Shown: one piece after another, positions 8,257 through 17,107 of the stretch
How positions within the stretch are numbered: the first letter of the stretch is position 1
Layout: each line of letters starts with the position of its first letter
NCBI RefSeq assembly: GCF_013371465.1
Contig: NZ_JABWDU010000002.1
Span: 427,898-475,570 of the forward strand
Reading direction: 5' to 3'
Source: Ensifer oleiphilus
GTDB taxonomy: Bacteria; Pseudomonadota; Alphaproteobacteria; Rhizobiales; Rhizobiaceae
Length of the DNA: 47,673 bases
Made by a program: the position numbers and the translations under genes
Notes under the pieces: model-generated
Databases searched by the model: none
What the model saw: only the letters and a program-made list of their open reading frames with translations
Told to the model about the DNA's origin: nothing

Positions 8257-9369
8257 ATGAACGTGCACAGCACAATCGACTCGCCGGTTCTGCTCGGAAC
8301 GCCCCTCAAAGGCCTGGCCTTTGCCAACAGGCTTTCCGTCGCGCCGATGACCCGCATCAGCGCCACTGCCGGGGGCGTGCCGACCGAGCGGATGGTTCGC
8401 TACTACGAGCGCTTCGCCAAGGGTGGCTTCAGTTTGCTGACAACCGAAGGCATCTACACCGACAAGGCCTATGCGCAGACCTATAGGGGCCAGCCGGGGC
8501 TGACCGACCGGGAACAGGCGGAAGGCTGGAAGACGGTCGTCGATGCCGTGCATGCCGCCGGCGGGCGCATCTTCGCCCAGTTGATGCATGGCGGCGCGCT
8601 CGCCCAGGGCAACCCCTTCCGCAGCGACACAGTCGGCCCTTCGCCACTGCAGCCGAGAGGCCAGCAGATGGTCTCCTACCACGGCGAAGGTCTCTACGCC
8701 GTACCGCGGGAGATGGACGAGGCGGATATTGCCGAGGCGATCTCAGGCTTTGCGCAAGCCGCCACGCTCGCCATCGATGTCGCCGGGTTCGACGGCATCG
8801 AAATCCATGGCGCCAACGGCTATCTGCTCGACCAGTTCTTCACCGACTACACCAACCGGCGGCAGGACTGCTGGGGCGGCGACATCGGCAAGCGGCTGGG
8901 TCTGAGCCTCGCAGTGCTCGACGCCGTTCGCGACGCCGTCGGCGATGCGGTGCCTGTCGGCATCCGGCTTTCCCAGGGCAAGGTCAACGACCTCAAGCAT
9001 AAATGGGCGGAGGGTGACGAAGGCGCGGCGGTCGTCTTCCGGGCATTGGCAAAAAGCCCTGCCGATTTCGTCCACGTGACCGAGTTCGAGGCCTGGCAGC
9101 CGGCCTTCTCGGCCGGAGGCAAGTCGCTGGTGGCGCTTGCCCGCCAGCATGCACCGGAACTGTTCGTCATCGCCAATGGCAGCCTGCACGAACTCGCCCG
9201 GGCCGAGCAGGTACTGGAGGCCGGCGCCGACATGATCGCGCTCGGACGTGGTGCGCTCACCAACCCCGACTGGCCGCGCATCGCCGCCGAGAAGCGCGAG
9301 GCTCGCCCGCTGGCGCTGGAAATGCTGTCGCCCGTCAGTGACATCAAGGACGCAGAGCTTCGGTATTGA
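8257..9369 (+). CDS. NADH:flavin oxidoreductase, Old Yellow Enzyme family
   Basis: 370-residue FMN-dependent TIM-barrel ene-reductase. Visible landmarks are the N-terminal SVAPMTR (FMN binding), QLMHGGALA, the catalytic/substrate segment EIHGANGYLLDQFF with NRRQD following, GIRLS, and the C-terminal phosphate-binding ALGRGALTNPDW. OYE enzymes reduce the double bond of alpha,beta-unsaturated carbonyls or xenobiotics. It is immediately downstream of the RidA gene and opposite a LysR regulator, which suggests inducible detoxification or catabolism of an unsaturated or imine-forming compound. The usual RTDEYGG loop reads RQDCWGG. Confidence 0.88.
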   Translation: MNVHSTIDSPVLLGTPLKGLAFANRLSVAPMTRISATAGGVPTERMVRYYERFAKGGFSLLTTEGIYTDKAYAQTYRGQPGLTDREQAEGWKTVVDAVHAAGGRIFAQLMHGGALAQGNPFRSDTVGPSPLQPRGQQMVSYHGEGLYAVPREMDEADIAEAISGFAQAATLAIDVAGFDGIEIHGANGYLLDQFFTDYTNRRQDCWGGDIGKRLGLSLAVLDAVRDAVGDAVPVGIRLSQGKVNDLKHKWAEGDEGAAVVFRALAKSPADFVHVTEFEAWQPAFSAGGKSLVALARQHAPELFVIANGSLHELARAEQVLEAGADMIALGRGALTNPDWPRIAAEKREARPLALEMLSPVSDIKDAELRY

Positions 9370-9556
9370 GACAGCGAGGGCGGCGCCAGCGAGTGACGCC
9401 GCCCTTGGACACAGTCCTGCAAAGGCTGCATGCAGGGTGAGGCACCCACACTCCCTCATTCCGGCCCTGTGCCGGAATTCAGCGACCCGGCGTCATCAGG
9501 GGCAAACGATCTTTCAGCCGGTAGAATTGGGTTGGTCCGCGGTTGTAGGCCTCCCC

Positions 9557-10501
9557 TTACGATCCCGAAACGAAACGATACGCGCTACCGTTCCGTTCAG
9601 CCCGCCCGATTCCGGGATAGCTCCAGTGGTAGCCGAGCAGTGTCAGCTTTTCCGTGGCCGCCCGGTCGATCAGCATCTTGCGCGTCTTCAGCGCCAGATC
9701 CGGGTCGGTATCGAAGCCGAAGTGCCAGTCCGGGTGTTCGAAGAAGACGATGTTGCTGGTTGCCGCATCGCCCGAGATCACCAGCCCGTCACCGCCTTCA
9801 AGCTCCAGCGAGATATGGCCGGGCGTGTGGCCGCGCGTATCAAGCACCTGCATGCCACTGACGATCTCGTCACCGGGCTTCACCAGCGTCAGCCGCTCCT
9901 TGACCGCGAAGAGATCGCGCTGCGCGCCGCGGGCAAAGCCATGCAGCGCCTTCGGCATGGCCTTTTCGTACTCGGGGTTCGTCCAGAATGCCCATTCCCG
10001 TTCCGAGACGAAATATTGCGCGTTCGGAAAGGTGAGCTTGCCATCCGTTCCGACCGTGCCGCCGGAATGATCGGGGTGAACGTGGGTGAAGACCACCTTG
10101 GTCACAGCGGCCGCATCGATGCCCGCCGTTGCCAGATTGGCCGAAAGCTTGCCGGCGCTCGCCTGGAAATTGCCGCCCGACCCGTTGTCGACAACGATCA
10201 GGTCGCTGCCGGTGCGGATGAACGGGATGTTGGTGTGGAACGGTGCGCCCTCCGGCGTGCCGCCGAGCCGGCGCATGATGCCGTCTCGCTCCTCGGGCGC
10301 TGCGTCCGGCAACACGATGCTGACTGGCAGGGTCAGGAAGCCGTCGCTGACGACGGCGATATCGAAAGCCCCGTGGGTGAAGCGGTGGGTGTCGGCGGCG
10401 TAGACACCCTTCGGCAGCAGCGGCAAGGCGACGCCAGCGACAGAGCCGGCGAGAAAGGAACGGCGGTCGAGGCCGGAGGTCTTCTCGTCAATGCGGGTCA
10501 T
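9557..10501 (-). CDS. Tat-exported metallo-beta-lactamase-fold hydrolase
   Basis: 314 residues. The N-terminus carries a twin-arginine signal (LDRRSFLAGS, Arg13-Arg14) followed by a hydrophobic segment, so it is exported folded. The MBL zinc motif HVHPDH sits at residues 140-145, and later metal ligands lie in TRGHTPGHISLE and GDAA. The chosen ATG gives the correct Tat n-region; the 20 residues upstream lack it. It belongs to the broad quorum-quenching/lactonase/hydrolase MBL group. It probably shares a transcript with the upstream alpha/beta hydrolase (77 bases apart), and that unit is divergent from a GlxA-type regulator. Confidence 0.85.
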   Translation of the reverse strand: MTRIDEKTSGLDRRSFLAGSVAGVALPLLPKGVYAADTHRFTHGAFDIAVVSDGFLTLPVSIVLPDAAPEERDGIMRRLGGTPEGAPFHTNIPFIRTGSDLIVVDNGSGGNFQASAGKLSANLATAGIDAAAVTKVVFTHVHPDHSGGTVGTDGKLTFPNAQYFVSEREWAFWTNPEYEKAMPKALHGFARGAQRDLFAVKERLTLVKPGDEIVSGMQVLDTRGHTPGHISLELEGGDGLVISGDAATSNIVFFEHPDWHFGFDTDPDLALKTRKMLIDRAATEKLTLLGYHWSYPGIGRAERNGSAYRFVSGS

Positions 10502-10577
10502 GGATCGGTTCCTTCTGTTTTCGAGGTAGAGCAACCGGCCGGTGGCACTGTTTGGCGGCACCGGCCGGCGTCAGGGG

Positions 10578-11585
10578 TCAGGACCGGGCGAAGTCGAGCA
10601 GGTCGGCGTTGAGCTGATCCTTGTGGGTGTCGGTGATGCCGTGCGGCGCGCCGGGGTAGACCTTCAGCGTGGCGCTCGGAACCAGTGTCTTCGAAGCGCG
10701 GGCGGCCGCATCGATCGGCACGATCTGGTCGTCGTCACCATGGATGATCAGCGTCGGCACGTCGAACTTCTTCAGGTCTTCGGTAAAATCGGTCTGCGAG
10801 AAGGCGACGATGGAGTCATAGGTGTTCTTGTGCCCGCCCATCATGCCCTGCAGCCAGAAGCTGTCGATCATGCCCTGCGAGGCCACGGCACCCGGCCGAT
10901 TGAACCCGAAGAACGGACCGGAGGCAATATCGCGATAGAGCTTGGAGCGATCCTTCAGGCTCGCCGCCTGCAGACCGTCGAACACTTCTTTCGGCAAACC
11001 GCCGGGGTTGCTGTCCGTCTTGACCATCAGCGGCGGCACCGCAGAGATCAGTCCGGCCTTGGCGACGCGGCTCGTGCCATGACGGCCGATATAGCGGGTG
11101 ATCTCGCCGCCGCCGGTTGAGAACCCGGCCAGGAAAATATCCTTCAGATCCAGCGCATTGATCAGGTCGGCCAGATCGTCGGCATAGTGATCCATGTCGT
11201 TGCCGTCCCAAGGCTGGGAGGAGCGGCCGTGGCCGCGACGATCATGGGTGATGACACGAAAACCGTTGTTGGCGAGGTGGAAGGCCTGCGCCTCCCAACT
11301 GTCCGACGACAGCGGCCAGCCGTGGCTGAGCACGACCACGGGGCCATCCTTCGACCCCCAGTCCTTGTAGTAGATCTCGACGCCATCGCGGGTGATGATG
11401 CGGCTGCCCATAACGGTTGCTCCCAGTGTCGTGGTTGTGGCGGCGGATGTGGTTGCGGCTTTCGCCGGACGAATGACGGCCGGGACCGCAGCGGCGGTCG
11501 CTGCGGCGCCAAAGGCGGCCGAAAGAACTGTGCGGCGCGAAAGGCCGGTGGAGACTGCGGTGGAAACTGCTTTTGCTTCAATCAT
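10578..11585 (-). CDS. Tat-exported alpha/beta hydrolase (chloroperoxidase-like)
   Basis: 335 residues with a twin-arginine leader ([12 protein letters not shown]) and a long alanine-rich region to about residue 44. The fold resembles cofactor-free haloperoxidases/esterases: [27 protein letters not shown], nucleophile elbow GFSTGGG with Ser156, HGDDDQIVP, and His315 in [10 protein letters not shown]. The ATG is preceded by GAGGGCAGG. The family hydrolyses esters or lactones, and perhydrolysis is a side activity. It is the first gene of a two-gene export unit with the MBL hydrolase, opposite the GlxA-like regulator. Confidence 0.87.
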   Translation of the reverse strand: MIEAKAVSTAVSTGLSRRTVLSAAFGAAATAAAVPAVIRPAKAATTSAATTTTLGATVMGSRIITRDGVEIYYKDWGSKDGPVVVLSHGWPLSSDSWEAQAFHLANNGFRVITHDRRGHGRSSQPWDGNDMDHYADDLADLINALDLKDIFLAGFSTGGGEITRYIGRHGTSRVAKAGLISAVPPLMVKTDSNPGGLPKEVFDGLQAASLKDRSKLYRDIASGPFFGFNRPGAVASQGMIDSFWLQGMMGGHKNTYDSIVAFSQTDFTEDLKKFDVPTLIIHGDDDQIVPIDAAARASKTLVPSATLKVYPGAPHGITDTHKDQLNADLLDFARS

Positions 11586-11691
11586 TGTCCTGCCCTCTTC
11601 CATCTCGGTTGATCTGCTCTCTCCGTTCCGGAGCGCTGGTTGAATTGATAGAACGAGCGGCCTAACCTCTCGACCGGCAAAGCTGACAACG

Positions 11692-12735
11692 ATGGGGGCA
11701 GAAGTGACAAAACCACTCGAAAGCGAACCGGCGGAGATCGGCATCGTCGTTTATCCCCGCGCGCTGAAGTCCGCCGTCCATGGGTTCACCGACATGTTCC
11801 AGGTGGCCGGCATGCAGGCGATCGAACAGGGCGGTGCAGGCGCACCGCTGATCCGCATCTCCCACTGGCAGCTGCAGGAGGATGGCTCGGTCGAAAAGAC
11901 CCTCGACACCCACCCCGGCCCCTCCTTCGGCCTCGTGGCGCTGATCCTGCCGCCGACGCTGGCCGAGCTGCCGGTCGGCGGGCGCATGGGGCAACTGCCC
12001 GCCTTCGTGCGCGAAAAGCATGCCGCCGGCACCACCATCTGTTCGGTCTGCGGCGGTGCCTATCTGCTGGCGGAATCCGGGCTCGCCGCCGGTCGCACGA
12101 TCACCACCCATTGGTCACACCAGGACCTGATCGCCGATCGTTACCGCGACGTGCGCATCGACACCGATAAGCTGCTGATCGACGAAGGCGATATCATCAC
12201 CGCCGGCGGCATGATGGCGTGGATCGATCTCGGGCTGAAACTCGTCGACCGGTTCCTCGGAACCAATGTGATGCTCGCTACCGCCCGCTTCATGATCATC
12301 GATCCCGGCGCCCGCGAGCAGAGCTACTACAGCGTCTTTGCCCCGAAGCTCGACCATGGCGACAGCGTCATCTTGAAAATCCAGCACTGGCTGCACGGCG
12401 CCAGCACCAAGGGCGTGACGTTGCAGATGATGGCCGAGCGCGCCGGGCTCGGCGACCGCACCTTCCTCAGGCGCTTCCAGAAGGCAACCGGCTTCAACCC
12501 GACGGAATATTGCCAGCGGCTGAGGATCGCCAAATCGCGCGACCTACTGGAGCGCTCGCAGCTGTCGATCGAACAGGTGGCGTGGCAGAGCGGCTATGAC
12601 GATACCAACGCCTACCGCAAGATCTTCCGCAAGATCCTCGGTCTGTCGCCCAGGGAGTACCGCTTGCGCTTCTCGGTGTCGGATGGCGGACGCCGCCCGG
12701 CCATGGCAGGCCTTGCCGGTGCCCTGCCCGCCTGA
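11692..12735 (+). CDS. GlxA-family transcriptional regulator (DJ-1/PfpI + AraC HTH)
   Basis: 347 residues. Residues about 15-200 form a DJ-1/PfpI (class I amidotransferase-like) sensor with [18 protein letters not shown] at the nucleophile-elbow position. Residues about 235-335 form an AraC/XylS double helix-turn-helix ([20 protein letters not shown], then [16 protein letters not shown] and [10 protein letters not shown]). GlxA-type proteins are activators that sense small metabolites. It is divergent from the two Tat-exported hydrolases with about 106 bases between, so their control by this protein is likely. A GTG at 11704 is an alternative start. Confidence 0.88.
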   Translation: MGAEVTKPLESEPAEIGIVVYPRALKSAVHGFTDMFQVAGMQAIEQGGAGAPLIRISHWQLQEDGSVEKTLDTHPGPSFGLVALILPPTLAELPVGGRMGQLPAFVREKHAAGTTICSVCGGAYLLAESGLAAGRTITTHWSHQDLIADRYRDVRIDTDKLLIDEGDIITAGGMMAWIDLGLKLVDRFLGTNVMLATARFMIIDPGAREQSYYSVFAPKLDHGDSVILKIQHWLHGASTKGVTLQMMAERAGLGDRTFLRRFQKATGFNPTEYCQRLRIAKSRDLLERSQLSIEQVAWQSGYDDTNAYRKIFRKILGLSPREYRLRFSVSDGGRRPAMAGLAGALPA

Positions 12736-12773
12736 CCATCGTCTCGGTTCTACCGATCGACGTCCGAGCGCCT

Positions 12774-13703
12774 TCAGTCAGCGCTCGGCTTTCGCCCCAG
12801 GATCCGCCGCGCGCCGCCCTTGGAAAAGGGCTGTACCAGTTGACCGACAAAGCTACGCGAAACCTTGCCGGTAATGCCGATATCAGTGGAGGACGGCCGA
12901 TCGGGATTGAAGTAGGTGCCGAACAGCTGGTCCCAAAGCACGATGTTTTCGCCGTAGTTGCTGTTGCCCTCAGCCAGATCCTTGGAATGGTGCCAGCGAT
13001 GAAGCCTCGGCGTCGAGAAGATCCAGTCGAGCGGGCCGGTGCGCATCTCGACATTGCAGTGGGTCAGAAGGCCGGTGAAGGCGGTGACGGCACCGATCCA
13101 CAGAAACACCGGCAGCGGCGCCCCGAGCAGGTAGAGCGGCAACTGGCCAAGGCTCACCTTGATCAGGGAATCGATGACGTGGAACCGCCCGGTGTTGAGC
13201 ACCCAAAGCCGCGTCACGCTGTGATGCAACGCGTGGAAACGCCAGAGGCCAAGCCGCTCATGCGCCAGGCGGTGCGCGGCATAGAGCCCGAACTCGGCAA
13301 TCACCAGCCCGAGCACCACCTGGGAGATCATCGACCAGTGCGCCGGCCAGATATGCGGTTGCGAGCCGAAGAACGGCTGCGCGAAGATGGCGACCAGCAA
13401 CGGGAACGACGCACCGAACGCCGCGGCAATCTGCACGATCCCCTTGGTCAGCAGCGTATGGCCGAGATTGTTGAGCGTCTCGCCGTCGGGTGCGAGCCAG
13501 GCCGGCTCGTAAGGCATCAGGCGTTCGAAAAGCGCGATGATCGCCACCACCGAGAGGTAGACGACATTGAACCAGAGCACCGGCGACGACGTGGCAAAAG
13601 CCAACCCGGTCGCGGCCAGGCCACCGACGTAGAGCGCAGGCCACAGCAGGATGGAGGCTGTGTATCGCAGCGGCGATGAAAAGCTAACGTGATGCAAAGT
13701 CAT
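12774..13703 (-). CDS. sterol desaturase / fatty acid hydroxylase family membrane protein
   Basis: 309-residue integral membrane di-iron enzyme. Four to five hydrophobic segments (from about residue 15) surround the histidine clusters HRLAHE (about 144-149), HALHH (157-161) and HRWHHSKD (about 235), the eight-histidine signature of the fatty acid hydroxylase superfamily. Members hydroxylate or desaturate lipids at the membrane face. The substrate (sterol, hopanoid, fatty acid or carotenoid) cannot be told. No strong ribosome site is seen at the ATG. It faces the end of the GlxA-like gene tail to tail. Confidence 0.87.
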   Translation of the reverse strand: MTLHHVSFSSPLRYTASILLWPALYVGGLAATGLAFATSSPVLWFNVVYLSVVAIIALFERLMPYEPAWLAPDGETLNNLGHTLLTKGIVQIAAAFGASFPLLVAIFAQPFFGSQPHIWPAHWSMISQVVLGLVIAEFGLYAAHRLAHERLGLWRFHALHHSVTRLWVLNTGRFHVIDSLIKVSLGQLPLYLLGAPLPVFLWIGAVTAFTGLLTHCNVEMRTGPLDWIFSTPRLHRWHHSKDLAEGNSNYGENIVLWDQLFGTYFNPDRPSSTDIGITGKVSRSFVGQLVQPFSKGGARRILGRKPSAD

Positions 13704-14198
13704 ATCGTTTGACCATTTGTGCTGGAAATCGAAAGGCGCGGCATCGCGCGCTGTTCACGCCACGCCTATTCCTCATCTCGGCGAGAGTACCGTTCCGCCA
13801 GGTCATCGCAGCTATGGTCGTGACGATCGCCGTTGCGCCCTTCACGGCAGGGCGCCGAACGGTACTGGACGAACTGCCGCTCGAGCGCATAGCGATCACC
13901 GTCGCTCTCTTCCAAGCGGCTGTGTTCCATCTGCGATGACACCCCGAGCAGGTGACATGCCAGTAGACCGATCTTGAGAAGACACATGGGATAACGCCAA
14001 TCCTCATCGTTGGAGCATTGGCGGCAAACTCGACTGATTTCATTACACCAGCATTGCAGTTGGGCGCAGCCGCGGGCTATCGTCGGCGCAGACCTCCCCG
14101 CCCCCCAACCGGCCCCTGAAACATCGGGGTTTCCGCCAGGTCCGCGCGATCACCTGTCGCGCCACAGCGACACGGATCCGGTTGACGATGCCCCGCAT
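13704..14198. other. intergenic region without a supported gene
   Basis: About 495 bases. Short overlapping frames exist on both strands, for instance a 73-codon minus frame 13766-13987 with a hydrophobic N-terminus. None has a ribosome site or convincing composition. Confidence 0.5.
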
Positions 14199-14588
14199 TC
14201 AGACCCAGCGATCGTTTTGCGCGGTGCGGTTGCCACCGGCATGGCCGGTGTTGAGCACGCCCCGCGGCTCGATCAGCAGCAGCCGCACCTCGTTTTCGGC
14301 AAACGGCTTGTGCTCGACCCCTTTGGGAACCACGAACATCTCGCCTGGGCCGATCTGGACGGCGCCATCGCGAAAATCGATGCGCAGGACGCCCTCAAGC
14401 ACGATGAACGTTTCGTCCGTCTCCGGGTGGTCGTGCCAGACGAAGTCGCCCTCGATGCGAACGAGCTTGAACTGATAGTCGTTCATCTCGGCGATCACCC
14501 GTGGCTGCCAGAGATCGCTTATCCTTTCGAGCTTTTCGGAAAAATTGATCGCCTTACGGTCGGTCTTGTCGATCCCATCCATCGTCAT
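14199..14588 (-). CDS. cupin domain protein
   Basis: 129-residue single cupin barrel. Motif 1 is visible as WHDHPETDETFIVLEG (two histidines and a glutamate, metal-binding) and motif 2 as GPGEMFVVPKGVEHKPFA. It opens with a helix typical of the mannose-6-phosphate-isomerase-like small cupins (INFSEKLERISDLWQPRVIAE). GAGGA lies just before the ATG. Cytoplasmic, and the ligand is unknown. It stands alone, followed at the 5' side by an intergenic RIME repeat. Confidence 0.87.
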   Translation of the reverse strand: MTMDGIDKTDRKAINFSEKLERISDLWQPRVIAEMNDYQFKLVRIEGDFVWHDHPETDETFIVLEGVLRIDFRDGAVQIGPGEMFVVPKGVEHKPFAENEVRLLLIEPRGVLNTGHAGGNRTAQNDRWV

Positions 14589-14697
14589 GTTCCTCGTTCG
14601 ATTGATGCGCTAACATGCGCCGGACCCCAACACCGATCTTGAACGATCGTGCGCGCATCCGGTCGCCACCTCGGCAAGCGCACCCGCGGTCATCGCC

Positions 14698-14804
14698 TAG
14701 AATATGTCGCGCAAGCGTGTGCCGCGGTTTTGCGATAGCGACATGCGTGAGAACATGAACTTAAAGCGCGCCAAGCGAATCCAAGAAATCGCGACACGCT
14801 TTAA
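14698..14804. repeat. RIME-type intergenic repeat, copy A
   Basis: About 107 bases that closely match the element at 38736-38842: atgtcgcgcaa, a GTGCCGCGGTTTTGCGATA core, ttaaagcgcgccaagcg, and a closing cgcg...cgcttta. It contains two internal dyads (GTCGC/GCGAC types and AAAGCG/CGCTTT), as described for rhizobial intergenic mosaic elements. Open frames read through it are spurious. Confidence 0.8.
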
Positions 14805-14915
14805 CGCCCTCGGTGCGGCAGCCGCAGGCGAATATTCCCATATTGCCTGCAATTCCAGCTGATGTATCTTGTCTGCCTTCGGCATTGGCTATGGACGTCC
14901 ATGAAGGAGGTTCGA

Positions 14916-15212
14916 ATGCATGATATCCCGCAAGCGTCGGGCAGACAGTTAAGTCCGGATGATATCGAAATGCTGCAGCGGGTTTTTGACGCTACCTGCT
15001 TTGCGGCGCGCGTGCCACGCCGCGGCGAGCGGGCCGAGCGGCTGGCCAAGTTCATCATGGATGAGTTTCGCATCGGCAACATCGACGAACGGACGCTGCT
15101 GGAATGCGCATTGTGGCGCGAACGGCGCCGGATAGCGGTAAATACGGAAGAGTTGGAAACGGTCGAGATCTGGGTCGCCAGACCCGGTCGACGTAATCCG
15201 CGTTACCACTGA
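14916..15212 (+). CDS. small hypothetical protein, paralogue of 16098-16355
   Basis: 98-residue soluble, basic protein. The core LSPDDIEMLQRVFDATCFAA followed by ERAERLAKFIMDEFRIG matches the gene at 16098 (EIAMLQRVLDTACLAA, then YRADRLAKFIIGEFRSG). The start has AAGGAGG five bases upstream, and the context GGAGGTTCGAATGCAT is nearly identical at the paralogue. Two or three helices are predicted and no catalytic motif is seen. Function unknown. A longer start at 14862 would run out of the RIME repeat and is not favoured. Confidence 0.72.
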   Translation: MHDIPQASGRQLSPDDIEMLQRVFDATCFAARVPRRGERAERLAKFIMDEFRIGNIDERTLLECALWRERRRIAVNTEELETVEIWVARPGRRNPRYH

Positions 15213-15869
15213 AACACGTCGGGCCAATAACGCACATCGGCACAAGTGAGCACCGTTTTTGCGCAATGATCGGAGTGGAAACAAGGGCTCAATGCGGGTC
15301 TCTTGAAACCGCTCGTGCGTGCCCACGTGAAGACCCACAAAAAAATGCGGCCTCTCCGTGGATAAACGAGACCGCATTCAAGATGTGTAATGAGCATATT
15401 CTATGCCACTCTTGCCGACAGGACCACAACTGCAACGGGCCGTGTGTGGCTATTTCTGGCCTGCCATCGAAATTTCTCCGAATGTGCCGGACGAGAAGCT
15501 GTCCGGGACGATTGGACACTCAAGCGCCGCAGCCGGTGAGATCTCGAGGATGGCAACCAAAATCAAAGGCATTCTCCCGGAATTGAACCGATCAATGGGC
15601 AACATCGATCCGGCGGCTGCAAGCCGCGCGCCAAATAGGCACAACTGGTGGGGTACTTGAAGCCATCGCTTTATGTCGCCTCTTCGAGCACAAGATACGG
15701 TCCTCATCTGCAGCAGTTCGCACTCCCCCACTCGAACCTGTTGTGCCCGCCATCCGGGCGGTCGGAAGCAAGAAGACCAGGAGCGCCATACGCCCGAGAG
15801 CGGAATTTTCGCCCCGGTGGAACCACCGTTCGCCTCGCGAATTTTAGCCTGCAGTATGGGAGATTCATC
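15213..15869. other. intergenic region with terminator only
   Basis: About 657 bases. The only clear signal is the minus-strand terminator at 15339-15378. Open frames on both strands (such as 15403-15660 plus and 15450-15731 minus) lack start signals and similarity to anything recognised. Confidence 0.5.
15339..15378 (-). terminator. minus-strand intrinsic terminator, possible small RNA 3' end
   Basis: On the minus strand AATGCGGTCTC pairs, with one mismatch, with GAGGCCGCATT and is followed by seven T. No minus-strand coding gene lies within the 650 bases upstream, so it may end an unannotated RNA. Confidence 0.65.
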
Positions 15870-16073
15870 ATGTTTGCATCGGACACGAAAGGACAGTTCA
15901 GCCGGGTCGTCAAAAACTGGAACACGCGATACGATCTGTAGGAGTTTATCACCGCATCCGGCCTACCGCCGTTGGAAGCCCGCGAGATTTTCGCGAAATA
16001 CGGACCCTACAAGGCGGACCTCGACCGATTGATACGTGCGCGTGCGCCGACAGATGCCGGCAAGGCAAAGTAG
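15870..16073 (+). pseudogene. small gene interrupted by an in-frame TAG
   Basis: A ribosome site (GGGAG) precedes the ATG at 15870, which reads 23 codons ending in NWNTRYDL, then TAG at 15939-15941. The same frame continues without another stop for 43 codons (EFITASGLPPLEAREIFAKY onward) to TAG at 16071-16073. The two halves read as one helical protein of about 67 residues. Either the gene is inactivated, the codon is read through, or only the 23-residue peptide is made. Function unknown. It lies between the two small paralogues. Confidence 0.55.
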
Positions 16074-16097
16074 GCGGCGCGCATATCGGAGGTTCAA

Positions 16098-16355
16098 ATG
16101 CATCATCATTCCGAGCATCGTGCCAAGAACCTGGATTGTGCGTTCAGCCCAGCGGAAATCGCCATGCTCCAACGGGTCCTCGACACAGCCTGTCTTGCCG
16201 CAGGAATGCCGCGCAGCGACTATCGCGCCGATCGCCTGGCAAAGTTCATCATCGGCGAATTTCGGTCCGGCACACGTAGCGAGGCAGCCCTGTGCGAGCG
16301 GGCAATGTGGTTCGAGCGCAGAAGCGCACCATGGTCACCGACGCCCACGCAGTAA
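16098..16355 (+). CDS. small hypothetical protein, paralogue of 14916-15212
   Basis: 85-residue basic protein with the same helical core as the gene at 14916 (FSPAEIAMLQRVLDTACLA, then DRLAKFIIGEFRSGTRSEAA). GGAGG lies five bases before the ATG, and the start context matches the paralogue. It begins 24 bases after the interrupted gene and ends before a strong hairpin at 16443. Function unknown; a local duplication is the simplest explanation. Confidence 0.72.
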   Translation: MHHHSEHRAKNLDCAFSPAEIAMLQRVLDTACLAAGMPRSDYRADRLAKFIIGEFRSGTRSEAALCERAMWFERRSAPWSPTPTQ

Positions 16356-16442
16356 CGCCGCCGACACGAAAGGGTCGTCGACGCCGGGCATTCCCGGCGA
16401 TCGGCCATCCGCCTCGCTGATGCCATCTGACGACGCGCGAAA

Positions 16443-16473
16443 GTGGCCGGGGTTGCTAAGCAACCCCGGCCAC
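16443..16473. terminator. strong hairpin downstream of small paralogue
   Basis: A perfect 14-bp inverted repeat (GTGGCCGGGGTTGC, 3-base loop). There is no long T-run on the plus strand, and the minus side is followed by TTTC. It probably terminates the 14916-16355 gene group. Confidence 0.65.
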
Positions 16474-16626
16474 ACCTATCCTATTGTATGGTAACCGCCT
16501 TTCGGCCTATCAAGATGTCAAACGATCCCGCCCGCGCCGCCGCGCAGATGCAGCCTCTACACACGAGCAAGGGCCGGGAACCGTCACAAGATTGGTTCGC
16601 GCACTCAGGACATGTTATAAACGCTC

Positions 16627-16890
16627 ATGACCCAAACAGAAGAAGATCTCGAGCTTTCGGAATTGTCCGGCGAGTTTGCCGACGACGATGTCGTCGTCCA
16701 TATCCGTATCTCGCGCCCGACGGGCTCCAATCTCGACTGGACCCTCGAGGTGATCGACGAGGAAGGTTACTCCACCGTTTGGGAAGATTCCTTCCCCACC
16801 GACCGCGAAGCCTATGAAGAGTTCCTCGCCACGATCGAGCGCGATGGCATCCAGACGTTTACGGAACATCCCGTGCAAACGCTTCACTGA
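16627..16890 (+). CDS. small acidic hypothetical protein
   Basis: 87-residue very acidic protein (EEDLELSELSGEFADDD at the start; WEDSFPTDREAYEEFL near the end). It has no signal or membrane segment. The composition and wobble GC usage look coding, and the reverse frame is a shadow. No strong ribosome site is visible before the ATG. Function not recognised; it is the last plus-strand gene before the prophage block. Confidence 0.65.
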   Translation: MTQTEEDLELSELSGEFADDDVVVHIRISRPTGSNLDWTLEVIDEEGYSTVWEDSFPTDREAYEEFLATIERDGIQTFTEHPVQTLH

Positions 16891-17107
16891 AGCGCATCGC
16901 GACTGGCGTTCGCTTGCAGCGTTTTTTTGGCGGCGACCGCCTTGGGCTTCGGAAAGTCCGACCAGCCCTGAGAAGATCACCGAAACGCCGCGTGTCCTGC
17001 CTTCTGATCGGACTGGCGCAGCAAAAGAAGCGGCAGGCGCTCTGCTTTTCCCTGTCCTCTCTTCAGCGCCGCCCGGCCAAAGCAAACCGGTAGGGTGAAC
17101 GACACGA

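Noticed and set aside
9248-10612. 454-codon open frame on the plus strand
   Set aside because: It runs antisense through the MBL hydrolase gene and has shadow composition.
12840-13679. 279-codon open frame on the plus strand opposite the sterol desaturase
   Set aside because: Arg/Glu/His-rich mirror of the histidine-motif gene on the other strand.
13766-13987. 73-codon minus frame with a hydrophobic start
   Set aside because: No ribosome site, and the body is charge-rich without structure; not enough support.
14697-14885. minus-strand frame ending in LSQNRGTRLRDIF, and the similar one at 38594-38866
   Set aside because: Both are read from RIME repeats; repeated DNA, not a protein family.
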